Part shown: positions 9,151 to 18,166 of the stretch, piece by piece
Layout: the number at the start of each line of letters is the position of its first letter
How positions within the stretch are numbered: position 1 is the stretch's first letter
Made by a program: the position numbers and the translations under genes
Assembly (NCBI GenBank): GCA_023150935.1
Contig: JAKLJW010000025.1
Coordinates: forward strand, 1 to 64,000
Length of the DNA stretch: 64,000 nucleotides
Direction of reading: 5' to 3'
Origin: Candidatus Binatia bacterium
GTDB taxonomy: Bacteria > Desulfobacterota > Binatia > HRBIN30
The notes under the pieces: model-generated
What the model saw: only the letters and a program-made list of their open reading frames with translations
Databases searched by the model: none
What the model was told of the DNA's origin: nothing

Positions 9151-9945
9151 TCAAGTTCGCGCCAGCACGGCGCGCACGAAGGCCACGTCGGCGGCGAGCT
9201 TTTCCTCCACCGAGCGCGCGTCGGCGGCGAGGAACTCGATCGTCATCGGGCCAGCGTACCCCGCCCGCACGGCGGCAGGAAGGATGGCCCCGTAGTCGAG
9301 CACGCCATCGGCCAGCGAACCGCCCGGAAACAACGGTCCGCCGGCGTCCGGATTCGGCTGGTAGTTCTTCAGATGAAAGTACCGGGCGTAGCGCACCAGT
9401 CTTGCGGCATCCTCGGGTTGCTCGGCCACGGCCTCGGGCGGAAGGAAGTCGAGAACCTGGTAGTTCAACGCCACGTTCGGCCGGTCGATCGCGTCGAGGA
9501 GATGAGCAATGCGTTCCGGCGTGTCGGCGAACGAGCCAAGATGGCGCTCGATGACGACGGCGATGCCCGCAGGCCGGGCCGCGTCGCAGGCAGCCCGCAT
9601 CAGACCGACGACCGGCGTCACGTCGGCCGGAGCCTCATCGAGCGGCTCCGCCCACACCCGTAACAGCGGCGCTCCGAGCGCCTCGGCGATCGCTGCCTCG
9701 CGACGCGCGTGCGCGGGTGTGGTCCGCCCGAAGCGCCCGAGGTAGGAACCGTACGCGATCACTTCGATGCCCGCCGCCCGCACGGCCGCCCCGGCCGCGC
9801 GGGCCAGCCCCGCGTCCGCATCCGGATCGAGGTGGGGCGGATGGGCGGAAACCTCAAGCCCATCGAGACCCGCACCCGCCGCTACCGCCGCCGCCTCGGC
9901 CAGCGACCGGTCCAGGGCGGAGATGGAACAGAAGCCGATTTTCAT
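9151..9945 (-). CDS. Sugar phosphate isomerase/epimerase-like TIM barrel protein
   Basis: A 264-residue protein of the xylose isomerase-like/AP endonuclease 2 TIM-barrel superfamily. It begins MKIGFCSISALDRSLAEAAA with the usual first strand and helix. It continues with GLDGLEVSAHPPHL, a metal-site style glutamate segment (GIAVVIERHLGSF), FHLKNYQP and a terminal GPMTIEFLA. Members isomerise or epimerise sugars, inositols or hydroxypyruvate, or dehydrate such compounds, using a divalent metal held by Glu, Asp and His. I place the start at ATG 9945; an ATG three codons earlier is possible. The gene is 65 bases upstream of the Old Yellow Enzyme start and is probably co-transcribed with it. The precise substrate cannot be read from the sequence. 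Confidence 0.85.
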   Translation of the reverse strand: MKIGFCSISALDRSLAEAAAVAAGAGLDGLEVSAHPPHLDPDADAGLARAAGAAVRAAGIEVIAYGSYLGRFGRTTPAHARREAAIAEALGAPLLRVWAEPLDEAPADVTPVVGLMRAACDAARPAGIAVVIERHLGSFADTPERIAHLLDAIDRPNVALNYQVLDFLPPEAVAEQPEDAARLVRYARYFHLKNYQPNPDAGGPLFPGGSLADGVLDYGAILPAAVRAGYAGPMTIEFLAADARSVEEKLAADVAFVRAVLART

Positions 9946-10091
9946 GCCCCCCACCTCAACACAGATGAACGCAAATCGCCAGTTGTCGCCGGTCCAGGTA
10001 CGCGTAACCGGTGCGGAATGCGCTCACGCGTCACGCCCGGCGAGCGCAGGAACGGCGCGTTGGCGCCATGACCGACCTGCCGGCCGGGCGA

Positions 10092-11102
10092 CTACGCGAT
10101 TTTGGACAAATCGTCGCGTCCAATACCGTGGCGAAACGGTTCGCCCCGCGCCAGGCGCTCGATCTCGTCGATGGCGAGATCGGTCATGCGCTGGGTCTCC
10201 GTACCCATGGCCCCCGCGATGTGCGGGGTGACGAACACGTTTGGCAGATCGTATAACGGCGAGTCCTCGGCGAGCACTTCCGGCTCGGTGGTATCGAGGA
10301 TGGCGTCTATGCGTCCGCGTTCCAATTCCTCGCGCAGCGCAACGTGATCCACCAGCCAACCGCGCGCCGTGTTGATCAGCACCGCCCCGTCGCGCAGGAG
10401 CGTCAGGCGGCGCCGATCGATCAGATGGCGCGTCTCCGGTAACGCCGGCGCGTGCAGCGATACGACGTCGGCCGTCCGCAGCAGGTCATCGAGCCCAACC
10501 GCCGTAACCCCGAGATCGGCCGCCCGAGCGCCAGTAAGAAAAGGATCGTAGACGTGCACACTGAAGTCGAAGGGACGCAACAGTTCGATGACGCGCCGGC
10601 CGATGTGCGACGCACCGACGATACCCACCACCTTGCGGTAGTTGCCCAGACCCGGAAACTCGGCCGGCCACCAGCGAAACCCGCGCACTTCGCGGTAGCG
10701 GCGGTGCAACGGCAACACCTTCTTCCCGGCGAACAGGATGGCCGCCAGAGTGAACTCGGCCACCGGGATCGCATTGGCCGCCGCCGCCGAAGTGACCAGC
10801 AAGCCGCGCTCCCAGCACGCTTCGGTGACGTGCTGCTTCACGGTACCGGCAGCATGCACGATCGCACGCAACCGCGGGGCACGATCCAGCACCGCCGCAT
10901 CGATAGGCGGGCATCCCCAACTCGTCAGCAGAACATCGGCCATCGGCAGAAGCCGGTGAGCCCGTTCGTCTTCGAAGGCAACCAACGGCTCGCGGTCGGG
11001 CACGGTGCCTGCGGATTCCAACCGCCGCCACTGCACCGGCGTGAACAGATCGGCAGTAAACATTGGCACCATCGCCAGGACAACCGTCGGACGTTCGGGC
11101 AT
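10092..11102 (-). CDS. D-isomer-specific 2-hydroxyacid dehydrogenase
   Basis: A 336-residue NAD(P)-dependent dehydrogenase that interconverts a 2-hydroxyacid and a 2-oxoacid. The Rossmann glycine motif is GASHIG (163-168), and the catalytic triad is in place: Arg247 (INTARG), Glu273 (DTTEPE) and His294 (TPHIAGA). The length matches the family. It is the first gene of the minus-strand cluster that continues, after a 146-base gap, into the TIM-barrel isomerase, the Old Yellow Enzyme and the DapA-like aldolase. This position fits oxidation or reduction of a sugar-acid intermediate. A divergent promoter region lies between it and the AT-hook/HTH gene at 11291, which could encode its regulator (inference). 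Confidence 0.9.
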   Translation of the reverse strand: MPERPTVVLAMVPMFTADLFTPVQWRRLESAGTVPDREPLVAFEDERAHRLLPMADVLLTSWGCPPIDAAVLDRAPRLRAIVHAAGTVKQHVTEACWERGLLVTSAAAANAIPVAEFTLAAILFAGKKVLPLHRRYREVRGFRWWPAEFPGLGNYRKVVGIVGASHIGRRVIELLRPFDFSVHVYDPFLTGARAADLGVTAVGLDDLLRTADVVSLHAPALPETRHLIDRRRLTLLRDGAVLINTARGWLVDHVALREELERGRIDAILDTTEPEVLAEDSPLYDLPNVFVTPHIAGAMGTETQRMTDLAIDEIERLARGEPFRHGIGRDDLSKIA

Positions 11103-11290
11103 GTGTAGAGAGTTCCATCTCTACTCCGGGCCGGTCAACCGGAAACCAATGCCAACGAGCGACGACAAACCCAATACAGGCTGGAGGTGCGCAAATGGAG
11201 TTGCGGGCACCAGCCCGCGCCGAGGCTCGGCGTATCGAATCGTGTTGTCAAAACCGTTTGCCAACTGTTGCCACACGCGCGCCCGGTGAT

Positions 11291-11707
11291 ATGAACCCGG
11301 GCATGGACACGCGCGAACGTATCATCGAACTCGTGAGTCGCCTCCAGGAGGCGAGATCCAACGTGCAGCAACTTGAAGCGCAACTCGATGCTCTGTTGCC
11401 CGTCCGCCGACCCGGCAGGCCTCCTCGCGTGCCGGCCGCGGCGGCGGTGCCCGCAGTGGGTCGACTCGCGGGCCGGCGGGCTCGGGCGGGCAGCCTCGCC
11501 AGCCGCGTGGTCGAACTGCTCGAGTCGGCCCCGGACGAGACCTTCCGAGTGCCCGAGGTTGCCGCCCGGCTCGGGATTTCGAACATCCGCTCGTTGCGTG
11601 CGACGGTGATGCGTCTGGCTTCGAGGCGAAAGATCCGCCGCCAACGCCGCGGCCGCTATCAGGCCGTGCCTGCCGGCGGCCGTCGTCGCGCCGCCCAGCG
11701 GCCGTAA
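11291..11707 (+). CDS. Small coiled-coil, AT-hook and winged-helix DNA-binding protein
   Basis: A 138-residue basic protein. Residues 1-35 (MDTRERIIELVSRLQEARS and onward) look like an amphipathic coiled coil. Residues of about 38-45 contain the AT-hook-like RRPGRPPR. Residues 64-125 form a predicted winged helix (VVELLESAPDETFRVPEVAARLGI, then RSLRATVMRLASRRKIRR). I use the ATG at 11291; the ATG at 11303 is equally plausible, and the open frame upstream of both has no coding character. It is divergently placed from the hydroxyacid dehydrogenase, so it may regulate that operon. The coil-hook-HTH design recurs in small deltaproteobacterial proteins of unknown role. Confidence 0.7.
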   Translation: MNPGMDTRERIIELVSRLQEARSNVQQLEAQLDALLPVRRPGRPPRVPAAAAVPAVGRLAGRRARAGSLASRVVELLESAPDETFRVPEVAARLGISNIRSLRATVMRLASRRKIRRQRRGRYQAVPAGGRRRAAQRP

Positions 11708-11756
11708 GCCGGGCGGGCAGCGCCACCGCGCGCCGGACTGCCTCCCTTACCGGCCG

Positions 11757-12944
11757 TTACGCCCGTTCGCTTGGACGAAACACGGCGAACGCGGTGGTGT
11801 AACCGTGCACGTGAGTGGTTCCCCCGACCGGACCGATCTCGCCGTTGCCGAAGAAACCGGCGAGAGCGAGGTCGCCCACGAAGCGACGGAACAACTCGCT
11901 GTCGTGATCCGGGCGGCCGTAGAGCTGTACGCCGCGCCCGAGGCACGAAAACATCAATGCGCCGGCCGGCCGCGTCGCGGGCTTGCGGGCGCTATAGCTG
12001 GCCAGCAGCGTCTCGAGGTCGGCTGCCGACGTCGCCCGATCGCGCAGGTGGAACTGGACCACCGAGTTCTCCCGCGCCACCGCGCCGACCGCCACCGCGC
12101 CGCGACTGGCATCGGCACCGGTAAGCGTACGAATCAGGAAATCCCCCTGGCGGTACTGCTCCAGGTGATCGGTCATGACCACCCCGAGAAAGAGCGAGTC
12201 CCGCGCCAGCTTCTGGTCGGCCGCCGGCAGTTGCTCGTACACCTCGCGGAGGACATCGATGGCCGGCCGGCCGTCGAGCTCGAGCAGGAGGTTATCCTCG
12301 CTGCGCGTCACGAACATCGGATGCCCGACCGGTCGGCAACCCTGCGCCACGATCGTATCGACAACCAGGTCGCCGCTGAGTGCGACCCCCACCATACCCG
12401 ACCGATACGCTCGGCCATCCAGATACAGCACGTGCTGGCCGGCCTCCCGGCCGCCGCTGGCCAGACCGCCCACCTTGCGGCCGAGCGGGTACGCACGGTC
12501 GAGACCTCGCAGCGCGGCCCCGGAATCGCACGTGAACGGGTCGGCAATCAAAACGAAGTGCGCCGCCGCATCGGGCGGGACGCCCACGCGTTGCACCCAC
12601 GCAGCGGGATTCTCCGGGCCGGGCAGATCGGGACCGTCGATGCAAAGCGGCCGCAGCTCGACGCGGGGCAATACCGCGGCGGCGATCGCAAGACCGCTCT
12701 CGAGCTCGACCTCGCGCCCCCCGCCGATCACGCCCCCGGCGGCACAGCCGATCGTAACGCGCGCCGACAAGCGCGCCGCGACAAGATCGGCGACGCGGTC
12801 CAGCCGGGCACGGTGATGCGTGGTCGGAAAGACGACCGCCAGGTCCGCCCCCGACGTACCCAGTTGCGCGCGCACCGCCGCACAGCACTCGTCGACCGCC
12901 GCCGCGACCGATCCTTCCACCGACAGAGCGGACGCCCAACGCAT
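11757..12944 (-). CDS. FIST N/C-domain sensory protein
   Basis: A 395-residue protein made of the FIST (F-box and intracellular signal transduction) N-terminal domain and its C-terminal partner. The C-terminal signature GFFGNGEIGPVGGTTHVHGY is close to the family pattern (GFF..GEIGP..G...HGYT). The middle holds the small-molecule-binding type segment (HVLYLDGRAYRSGMVGVALSG). FIST domains are thought to bind amino acids or other small ligands and often sit with histidine kinases, GGDEF proteins or methyl-accepting proteins; none is adjacent here. The ATG at 12944 (MRWASALSVEGSV) is chosen because longer starts overlap the upstream small gene. The gap to that gene is 53 bases on the same strand, so co-transcription is likely. 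Confidence 0.85.
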   Translation of the reverse strand: MRWASALSVEGSVAAAVDECCAAVRAQLGTSGADLAVVFPTTHHRARLDRVADLVAARLSARVTIGCAAGGVIGGGREVELESGLAIAAAVLPRVELRPLCIDGPDLPGPENPAAWVQRVGVPPDAAAHFVLIADPFTCDSGAALRGLDRAYPLGRKVGGLASGGREAGQHVLYLDGRAYRSGMVGVALSGDLVVDTIVAQGCRPVGHPMFVTRSEDNLLLELDGRPAIDVLREVYEQLPAADQKLARDSLFLGVVMTDHLEQYRQGDFLIRTLTGADASRGAVAVGAVARENSVVQFHLRDRATSAADLETLLASYSARKPATRPAGALMFSCLGRGVQLYGRPDHDSELFRRFVGDLALAGFFGNGEIGPVGGTTHVHGYTTAFAVFRPSERA

Positions 12945-12997
12945 CGGATGTGCCGGCGCGGCGGCAGACCTCCGCGCCACGGCCGCTACGCGCGCAC

Positions 12998-13294
12998 TCA
13001 CCAACACACCATCGTCAGGTTACCGTCCCGCTGCGCGCACCGATACCCTGGGCGCAGACCCGACGCCTCGGGCCCACCGGTACCGTCCGGCGGCGTCTCG
13101 GACGGCAAGAACGGGGGGTTGGGAGTGTTGCGGAAGACCAGATAGGCACCGAGCGCCACGAAGGCCACGTAGGCCGCGATCGACGAAATCACCAGAACGG
13201 CGACATCCGCAGCCTCGGCTCGCCGGGGGGTAACCACCCCTGCGCAGAGGAGCGTCACAATCGTCATCACGGCCATCGCACGTCTGATTCTCAT
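12998..13294 (-). CDS. Small exported or membrane protein of unknown function
   Basis: 98 residues. The N-terminus (MRIRRAMAVMTIVTLLCAGVV) is a signal peptide or first membrane helix ending near RAEAAD, and a second hydrophobic span follows (VAVLVISSIAAYVAFVALGA). After that comes a Pro/Gly-rich tail with two cysteines (YRCAQRDGNLTMVCW), which could form a periplasmic disulfide. I do not recognise a family. It precedes the FIST gene by 53 bases on the same strand, so it may provide a membrane anchor or partner for that cytosolic sensor (inference). Confidence 0.6.
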   Translation of the reverse strand: MRIRRAMAVMTIVTLLCAGVVTPRRAEAADVAVLVISSIAAYVAFVALGAYLVFRNTPNPPFLPSETPPDGTGGPEASGLRPGYRCAQRDGNLTMVCW

Positions 13295-13568
13295 CTCGGG
13301 TCCTCGCCCTCACAATGCCCGGGTACAGCTCGGGAGGCTAGTACGCGGTCGATGGTGAGTCCAGCCAAAACCCCCGCTCGGCACGGCGCCGACAGGGCGG
13401 CTCCACCTGCGGCGCCCCCCCGGACTTGCGGCCGCCGGCGCGTACCGGATGCACCCACGGATCGGGGCAACACATTGCCCCGCCGCTTCTTATCCGTTGG
13501 AATTCGCCGCCCGAGGCGATAATCACCCCGTAACAGCCTCGCAACATCTCGCGATCTGGAGTGAAAAC

Positions 13569-16500
13569 ATGCACAAGATTCGACTCGCCGCAGTGTGTCC
13601 GGTTGCCCTGGCCGTCGTGCTCGCGGGCTGTGGCGACGACGATGGCGTCCCCCCACCCGGCGGGTCGCCCTCGCCACTCGCACCCGCAATCGCGGCGCCG
13701 GCCGAGAACGAAACCGTCGGCACCTTCGCGTTCTCGATCCGCATCGTGCTGCCGGAAGGTCGGTTCGACCCCGCCACGCTGGAGGTCCAACTCAACGGTG
13801 CGCCTGTCTCGGTGACAGGCGGACCCACCGACTTCACGGCTTCGATCGACGCCGGCCCCCCGCTGCGCGACGACAACGTCCTGCTGGCAAGTGCGCTACT
13901 GACCGACGGGAGCGGCTCGCCGGTATCGACCCGAACGTTTCGCTACCTGCCGCCAAAGGCCCGCGCCCGCAGGATCACCGATCCGGCCGACCTCGTCCGC
14001 GGTCCGCTGGCGCACGGCACCGCCGGCGACTACCTGCTCGAAAACACTCGCGCTCGCTTCGTTGTCCAGGACGCCCCCAAGCGCGACCTCTACAGTGTCG
14101 GCGCCTTCGGCGGCAACCTCATCGACGCCGAGTTGGTCGACCGGCCGGGCACCGACAACTTCCTCGAGATCCAGCCGGCCGTGAACATCGAAACCGTCAT
14201 CAACGCCCAGACCGTCGAGATCGTCAACGACGGCCAGGACGGCCTCGCGGCGGTGGTTCGAACCTGCGGGCCGGACGACATCCTCGACTTCGTCAACCCG
14301 TCTACCGTCATCGAAGACAACGGCATGCCCTTCCCCGCCGCGGCCGACGACCGCGACTACGAAGTCGAGGGCTGCACGGAGTACGCCCTCGAGCCGGGCA
14401 CGGCGGCGGTTCGTATGACGACCACACTCTTCAACAATGAAGATGAGGACCGCGGTTTTCTGGTCGGCGACTTCCTGAACGCCTCCGGCGAGCTGGAGCA
14501 GTGGACGACGTCCGGGGGCGGGATCGGCGAACTGCTGACCAGCCCGCTCGGCCTGATGAGCTACATCGGTTACGGAGAAGCGACCGGGGTCGACTATGCG
14601 CTCGTGCCGCTGCCCATCGTCGGGTCGTCCATCCCCCGCTCGACGTTCTTCAGCACCAGCGGCGTGTCCTACGTGATGCAGAGCAACTCGATCGTCACGG
14701 TACTGCTCGGCGGTCCGCCGACTTTCGTGGTCCCCGCCGGCGGCAGCCACTCCTACACCCGCTACTTCGGCGTCGGCGACGGCAGCGGCGGCAACGCCGT
14801 CGCCCTCGAAGCCGCCGTCAAGGGCACCGTCACCGGAACCATACGCGGCTGTGTAACCGCGGGCGGGGTTCCCGCGGTCGGCGCGCGGGTGGCGGTGCTG
14901 CAGCGCGGACTGGCGTCGCAGTTCGTCACCGGCCTGGACGGCTGCTATGGCGGCGCCATCGCACCGGGCAACTACCGCGTCGCCGCCGCGTTGCGCGGTT
15001 TCCCTTACGAGGGCGGCGGTTCCGAACCGATCTTGCACGCGGTCGCCGTCGCCGCCGCGGCGGTGACCGTGCAGGACATCGCGTTGCCGGCTACCGGTCG
15101 GCTGCGGGTGCGGATTACGGCTCCGACCGGCGCACCGCTGCCGGCGCGCGTCAGTGTGGTCGGTTTCGATCCGAGCCCCGAGGCCACCATTCCGGTCACC
15201 GGATTACTGGGCACGGACCTCACCGGGGTGTTCAACGATGCCACCCGCGATGCGGTCCCGTTCGGTTTGGTCTGGCTGACTTACGCCGGCGCCGACGGTC
15301 TGGCGGAGTTCGACATCGAACCCGGCACCTACGACGTGGTGGTCTCCCGTGGCAGCGAGTACTCGACTTCGACCACCCGCGTCACCGCGGCGGCCGGTGC
15401 GCTGACGACGGTCGACGCTCGGCTGGCCCGGGTGATCGATACCCGCGGCTTCGTATCCTCCGATTTTCACGTTCACGGCATCAATAGCGCCGACTCGCGG
15501 GTCAGCCATACCGACCGAGCCATGCAATTCGCGGGCGAAGGGGTCGAAAACATCATCATGACCGACCATCACGCCCACACCGACCTGATGCCTGGGATTG
15601 CCGACCTCGGCCTCGAGAGTTTCGTGCGCGCCACCATCGGCGAGGAGATCACCACCTGGGACTACGGGCATTTCAACGCCTATCCGCTGCTCGTCGATCC
15701 GACGCGGCCGTCGCGGGGCTCGACCGACTGGGCGGTTGGCGCCCCAGCCGGCAGAGACTTCCCCGCTTACGGCTCCTACAGTCTGCCGCCGGCGGCCATC
15801 GCGGCCCTGGCGACGACGGGCCCGACGAGCACGAACGAGACCACGATCCAGATCAATCACATCGACAGCTTCTTCGCGCCGCTGCGCATCGACACCACGC
15901 TGGTACCGCCGCGCACCGCCCTCTCCCCGGCGAACCGGCAGCGCATCCGCCTCGATCCCGACGGCGGCGAATTGTTCCACCACTTCCCGGCGCTCGAGCT
16001 GTGGAACGGTGCCGGACGAGGAGCGCAGAGGGAGTTCCTGCAAGACCGTATCGGCATCTGGATGAATCACCTCAACCAGGGTCTGCTGACCACGGCGATC
16101 GCCGACACCGACACGCACGACTTCCGCAACCTGAGCACCGCCGGCGCCCGCACGTGGACCGCATCGTCGACCGACGATCCGGCGGCGATCGACCCGCGGC
16201 AGGTGGCAGGTGCCGTGCGGGCGGGCAAAGCCGTCGGCGGACAGGGCGTCTACGTCCAGACGCGGTTGCGGGCGGCGGACGGTTCCGGCGGCGTAGCGGA
16301 TTTCGGCATGGATGGGACTACGCTCGTGCGGAGCGCCACCGGAGCGCTCGATCTCGACATCGTCGCGCAGGCTCCCCGGTGGGCACCGTACGACCGCATC
16401 GAGGTGTACGCCAACGCCGCCACCGTACCGGCACGGTGGGTGGATGAAGTGCCGGTGCTGTTCGGCGCCGAACCAACTCTGTCACTCGAGGCCGGCTCCG

Positions 16501-16814
16501 ATTTCGCGATCGAGGTCGTCGATGTCGAGCCCGCCGTGCCGGGTGCGGAGCGTTACGAGACTCGGCTGACGCTGCCCTTCACGGGCCTCGACGCGGACAC
16601 CTGGTTCGTCGTTGTTGTCAGGGGCACCGAAGACGTATCCCCGCCGATGTTCCCGGTAATGGCGCTCGATCTGGAACGCGGGTCGAACGAGACCCTCGAT
16701 GATCTGATTGACGGAAATCTGGGAGAGCGAGGCGTGCTGGCGTTGGGATTCACCAACGCCCTTTATGCGGACGTCGACGGCGCGCCCGGATTCCACGCCC
16801 CCCGGGCCCCGTGA
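13569..16814 (+). CDS. PHP-domain (CehA/McbA-like) metallohydrolase lipoprotein
   Basis: A 1081-residue lipoprotein. MHKIRLAAVCPVALAVVLAG is followed by Cys21 and GDDDGVPPPGG, so the start at 13569 is well supported. Residues of about 430-620 contain carboxypeptidase-regulatory-like beta domains. From about 625 a PHP-type metal site begins: DFHVHG (His634, His636), then MTDHHAHTD about 30 residues later, and further on DTDTHDF. This pattern fits the CehA/McbA group of PHP phosphoesterase-like hydrolases, which use several divalent metals to cleave carbamate or phosphoester bonds; the natural substrate here is unknown. Its stop codon overlaps the GTG start of the HEAT-repeat gene. A second, differently exported paralog is encoded at 23162. 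Confidence 0.85.
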   Translation: MHKIRLAAVCPVALAVVLAGCGDDDGVPPPGGSPSPLAPAIAAPAENETVGTFAFSIRIVLPEGRFDPATLEVQLNGAPVSVTGGPTDFTASIDAGPPLRDDNVLLASALLTDGSGSPVSTRTFRYLPPKARARRITDPADLVRGPLAHGTAGDYLLENTRARFVVQDAPKRDLYSVGAFGGNLIDAELVDRPGTDNFLEIQPAVNIETVINAQTVEIVNDGQDGLAAVVRTCGPDDILDFVNPSTVIEDNGMPFPAAADDRDYEVEGCTEYALEPGTAAVRMTTTLFNNEDEDRGFLVGDFLNASGELEQWTTSGGGIGELLTSPLGLMSYIGYGEATGVDYALVPLPIVGSSIPRSTFFSTSGVSYVMQSNSIVTVLLGGPPTFVVPAGGSHSYTRYFGVGDGSGGNAVALEAAVKGTVTGTIRGCVTAGGVPAVGARVAVLQRGLASQFVTGLDGCYGGAIAPGNYRVAAALRGFPYEGGGSEPILHAVAVAAAAVTVQDIALPATGRLRVRITAPTGAPLPARVSVVGFDPSPEATIPVTGLLGTDLTGVFNDATRDAVPFGLVWLTYAGADGLAEFDIEPGTYDVVVSRGSEYSTSTTRVTAAAGALTTVDARLARVIDTRGFVSSDFHVHGINSADSRVSHTDRAMQFAGEGVENIIMTDHHAHTDLMPGIADLGLESFVRATIGEEITTWDYGHFNAYPLLVDPTRPSRGSTDWAVGAPAGRDFPAYGSYSLPPAAIAALATTGPTSTNETTIQINHIDSFFAPLRIDTTLVPPRTALSPANRQRIRLDPDGGELFHHFPALELWNGAGRGAQREFLQDRIGIWMNHLNQGLLTTAIADTDTHDFRNLSTAGARTWTASSTDDPAAIDPRQVAGAVRAGKAVGGQGVYVQTRLRAADGSGGVADFGMDGTTLVRSATGALDLDIVAQAPRWAPYDRIEVYANAATVPARWVDEVPVLFGAEPTLSLEAGSDFAIEVVDVEPAVPGAERYETRLTLPFTGLDADTWFVVVVRGTEDVSPPMFPVMALDLERGSNETLDDLIDGNLGERGVLALGFTNALYADVDGAPGFHAPRAP

Positions 16815-18052
16815 GGCGAACTTTGCGCTGCGCCTTCGCAGGCCTCGCGCTGGCCGCAAGCGCGGCGCTCCCGCTGGCGGCGGCGGCCGTCGAGCCCGCG
16901 TACGGGGGTCGGCTGCTCCCGGCGGCGGAGACCGCTGTCGCCACCGTCACCGGGCGCATCGGAGGGGTAACGCGCGTGGACCGGCACGGCTTCGCGGCGA
17001 CGCTGACGGTCGAGCGGGTGCTTGCCGGAACGGCGAATCCGACCGTGCCTTTGCGTATCGCGTGGGAGGAGCTGTCGCCGGCGCGACCGCCGCGTTTTAG
17101 GGATGGCGATCCGGTGCTGCTCGCGCTCGCGCCGCTGCCGAGCGGTTCGTTGTGGCAGCAGCGCTTTCCGGTCGCCCCGGATCGGCCCGTCCTCGTCGTT
17201 GCCGCCGCGGGAGACGCTTTCCTGGTCAAGCCGGACAATGCAACCATCGCCGTCCTGTCCGAGTTCCTCGCCATGCAACCCGCCGAACGGAACGGCGCGA
17301 TAGGGGTCGAGGCCCTCGCGCGGCTCGCCGCCGGAGGCAACACCGCGGTCGCCGCAACGGCGATAACGCGGCTCGACGCCGTGCCGGAGCTCGGCGCGCG
17401 CGTTGGCCCGGGTGCCGCCGCTGCTCTGGCACGTGGGCTCGAACGCGACGTTCCGGGCCTGCAACGGGGTATCCTCAAGCTGGCGGCGCAGCACCGAATC
17501 GCCGCCTTGCGTCCCGCCGTTCATGGCACCGCCCGTCGCGGTTCGTCGTTGGAGGCGCCGGCGCTGGTCGCGCTGGCCGATCTCGACGGCGGCCTCCCCC
17601 GCTCCCGGGTCGAGGCGTTGCTGCGCCGCCGCGAGGCAGACGTGCGCGCCGCCGCCGCGTATGCCGCGCGAGACCCGGCCCTGGAGCCGCGCCTCGTTGG
17701 TCTCGTGGAGCACGATCGGGACCCGGCGGTTCGCGCGGCCGCCAGCGCAGCAGTGCTCCGCCTCGGTGGGATCGCTGCGCTCGGCAAGGTCGCCCCTGCC
17801 CTGGCCGACCGGCGGCCGGCGGTGCGAACCGCCGCCGCGTTGGCCGCGGCCGGGCTCGGCCCGACAGCTATCGCACCGCTGCTCGACCTTGCCCAGCGGC
17901 AACCGCGCACCGCCGCGGCCGTTGTAGCCGCTCTTGAAGCGATCGGGCCCGAGGCTGTCCCGGCCCTGCACACGCTCGCGGCCACCCACCCCGACGCCGG
18001 GGTCCGCCACCTCGCCAACCTCGCCCTCGGCCGCGCCGGCACCGCACATTGA
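16811..18052 (+). CDS. Exported HEAT-repeat protein
   Basis: 413 residues with an N-terminal signal peptide (MRRTLRCAFAGLALAASAALPLAAAAV). The first 150 residues are beta-rich. From about residue 170 onward there are repeated Ala/Leu-rich helical hairpins with the HEAT/PBS-lyase rhythm (RREADVRAAAAYAARDPALE, RDPAVRAAASAAVLRLG, DRRPAVRTAAALAAAGLG, HPDAGVRHLANLALGRAG). Such solenoids usually act as protein-binding scaffolds. The start is a GTG at 16811 that overlaps the stop of the PHP-domain lipoprotein gene (GTGA), which implies translational coupling and a shared role at the cell envelope. A specific partner is inferred, not shown. Confidence 0.8.
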   Translation: MRRTLRCAFAGLALAASAALPLAAAAVEPAYGGRLLPAAETAVATVTGRIGGVTRVDRHGFAATLTVERVLAGTANPTVPLRIAWEELSPARPPRFRDGDPVLLALAPLPSGSLWQQRFPVAPDRPVLVVAAAGDAFLVKPDNATIAVLSEFLAMQPAERNGAIGVEALARLAAGGNTAVAATAITRLDAVPELGARVGPGAAAALARGLERDVPGLQRGILKLAAQHRIAALRPAVHGTARRGSSLEAPALVALADLDGGLPRSRVEALLRRREADVRAAAAYAARDPALEPRLVGLVEHDRDPAVRAAASAAVLRLGGIAALGKVAPALADRRPAVRTAAALAAAGLGPTAIAPLLDLAQRQPRTAAAVVAALEAIGPEAVPALHTLAATHPDAGVRHLANLALGRAGTAH

Positions 18053-18166
18053 TCCAGTTATCCCCGGAACGGTTAGCCGGGACGAGACGCGCACCCTTCC
18101 CCGCGACCCGGGGATTTGCGCCCCGTTGGTCAAAGACACCGGGGCGCCGCGATCGAACGCCGCGGC

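Noticed and set aside
11063..11290. N-terminal extension of the AT-hook/HTH protein
   Set aside because: The 76 extra codons overlap the divergent dehydrogenase and have no protein character; the coiled coil begins at the ATG at 11291 or 11303.
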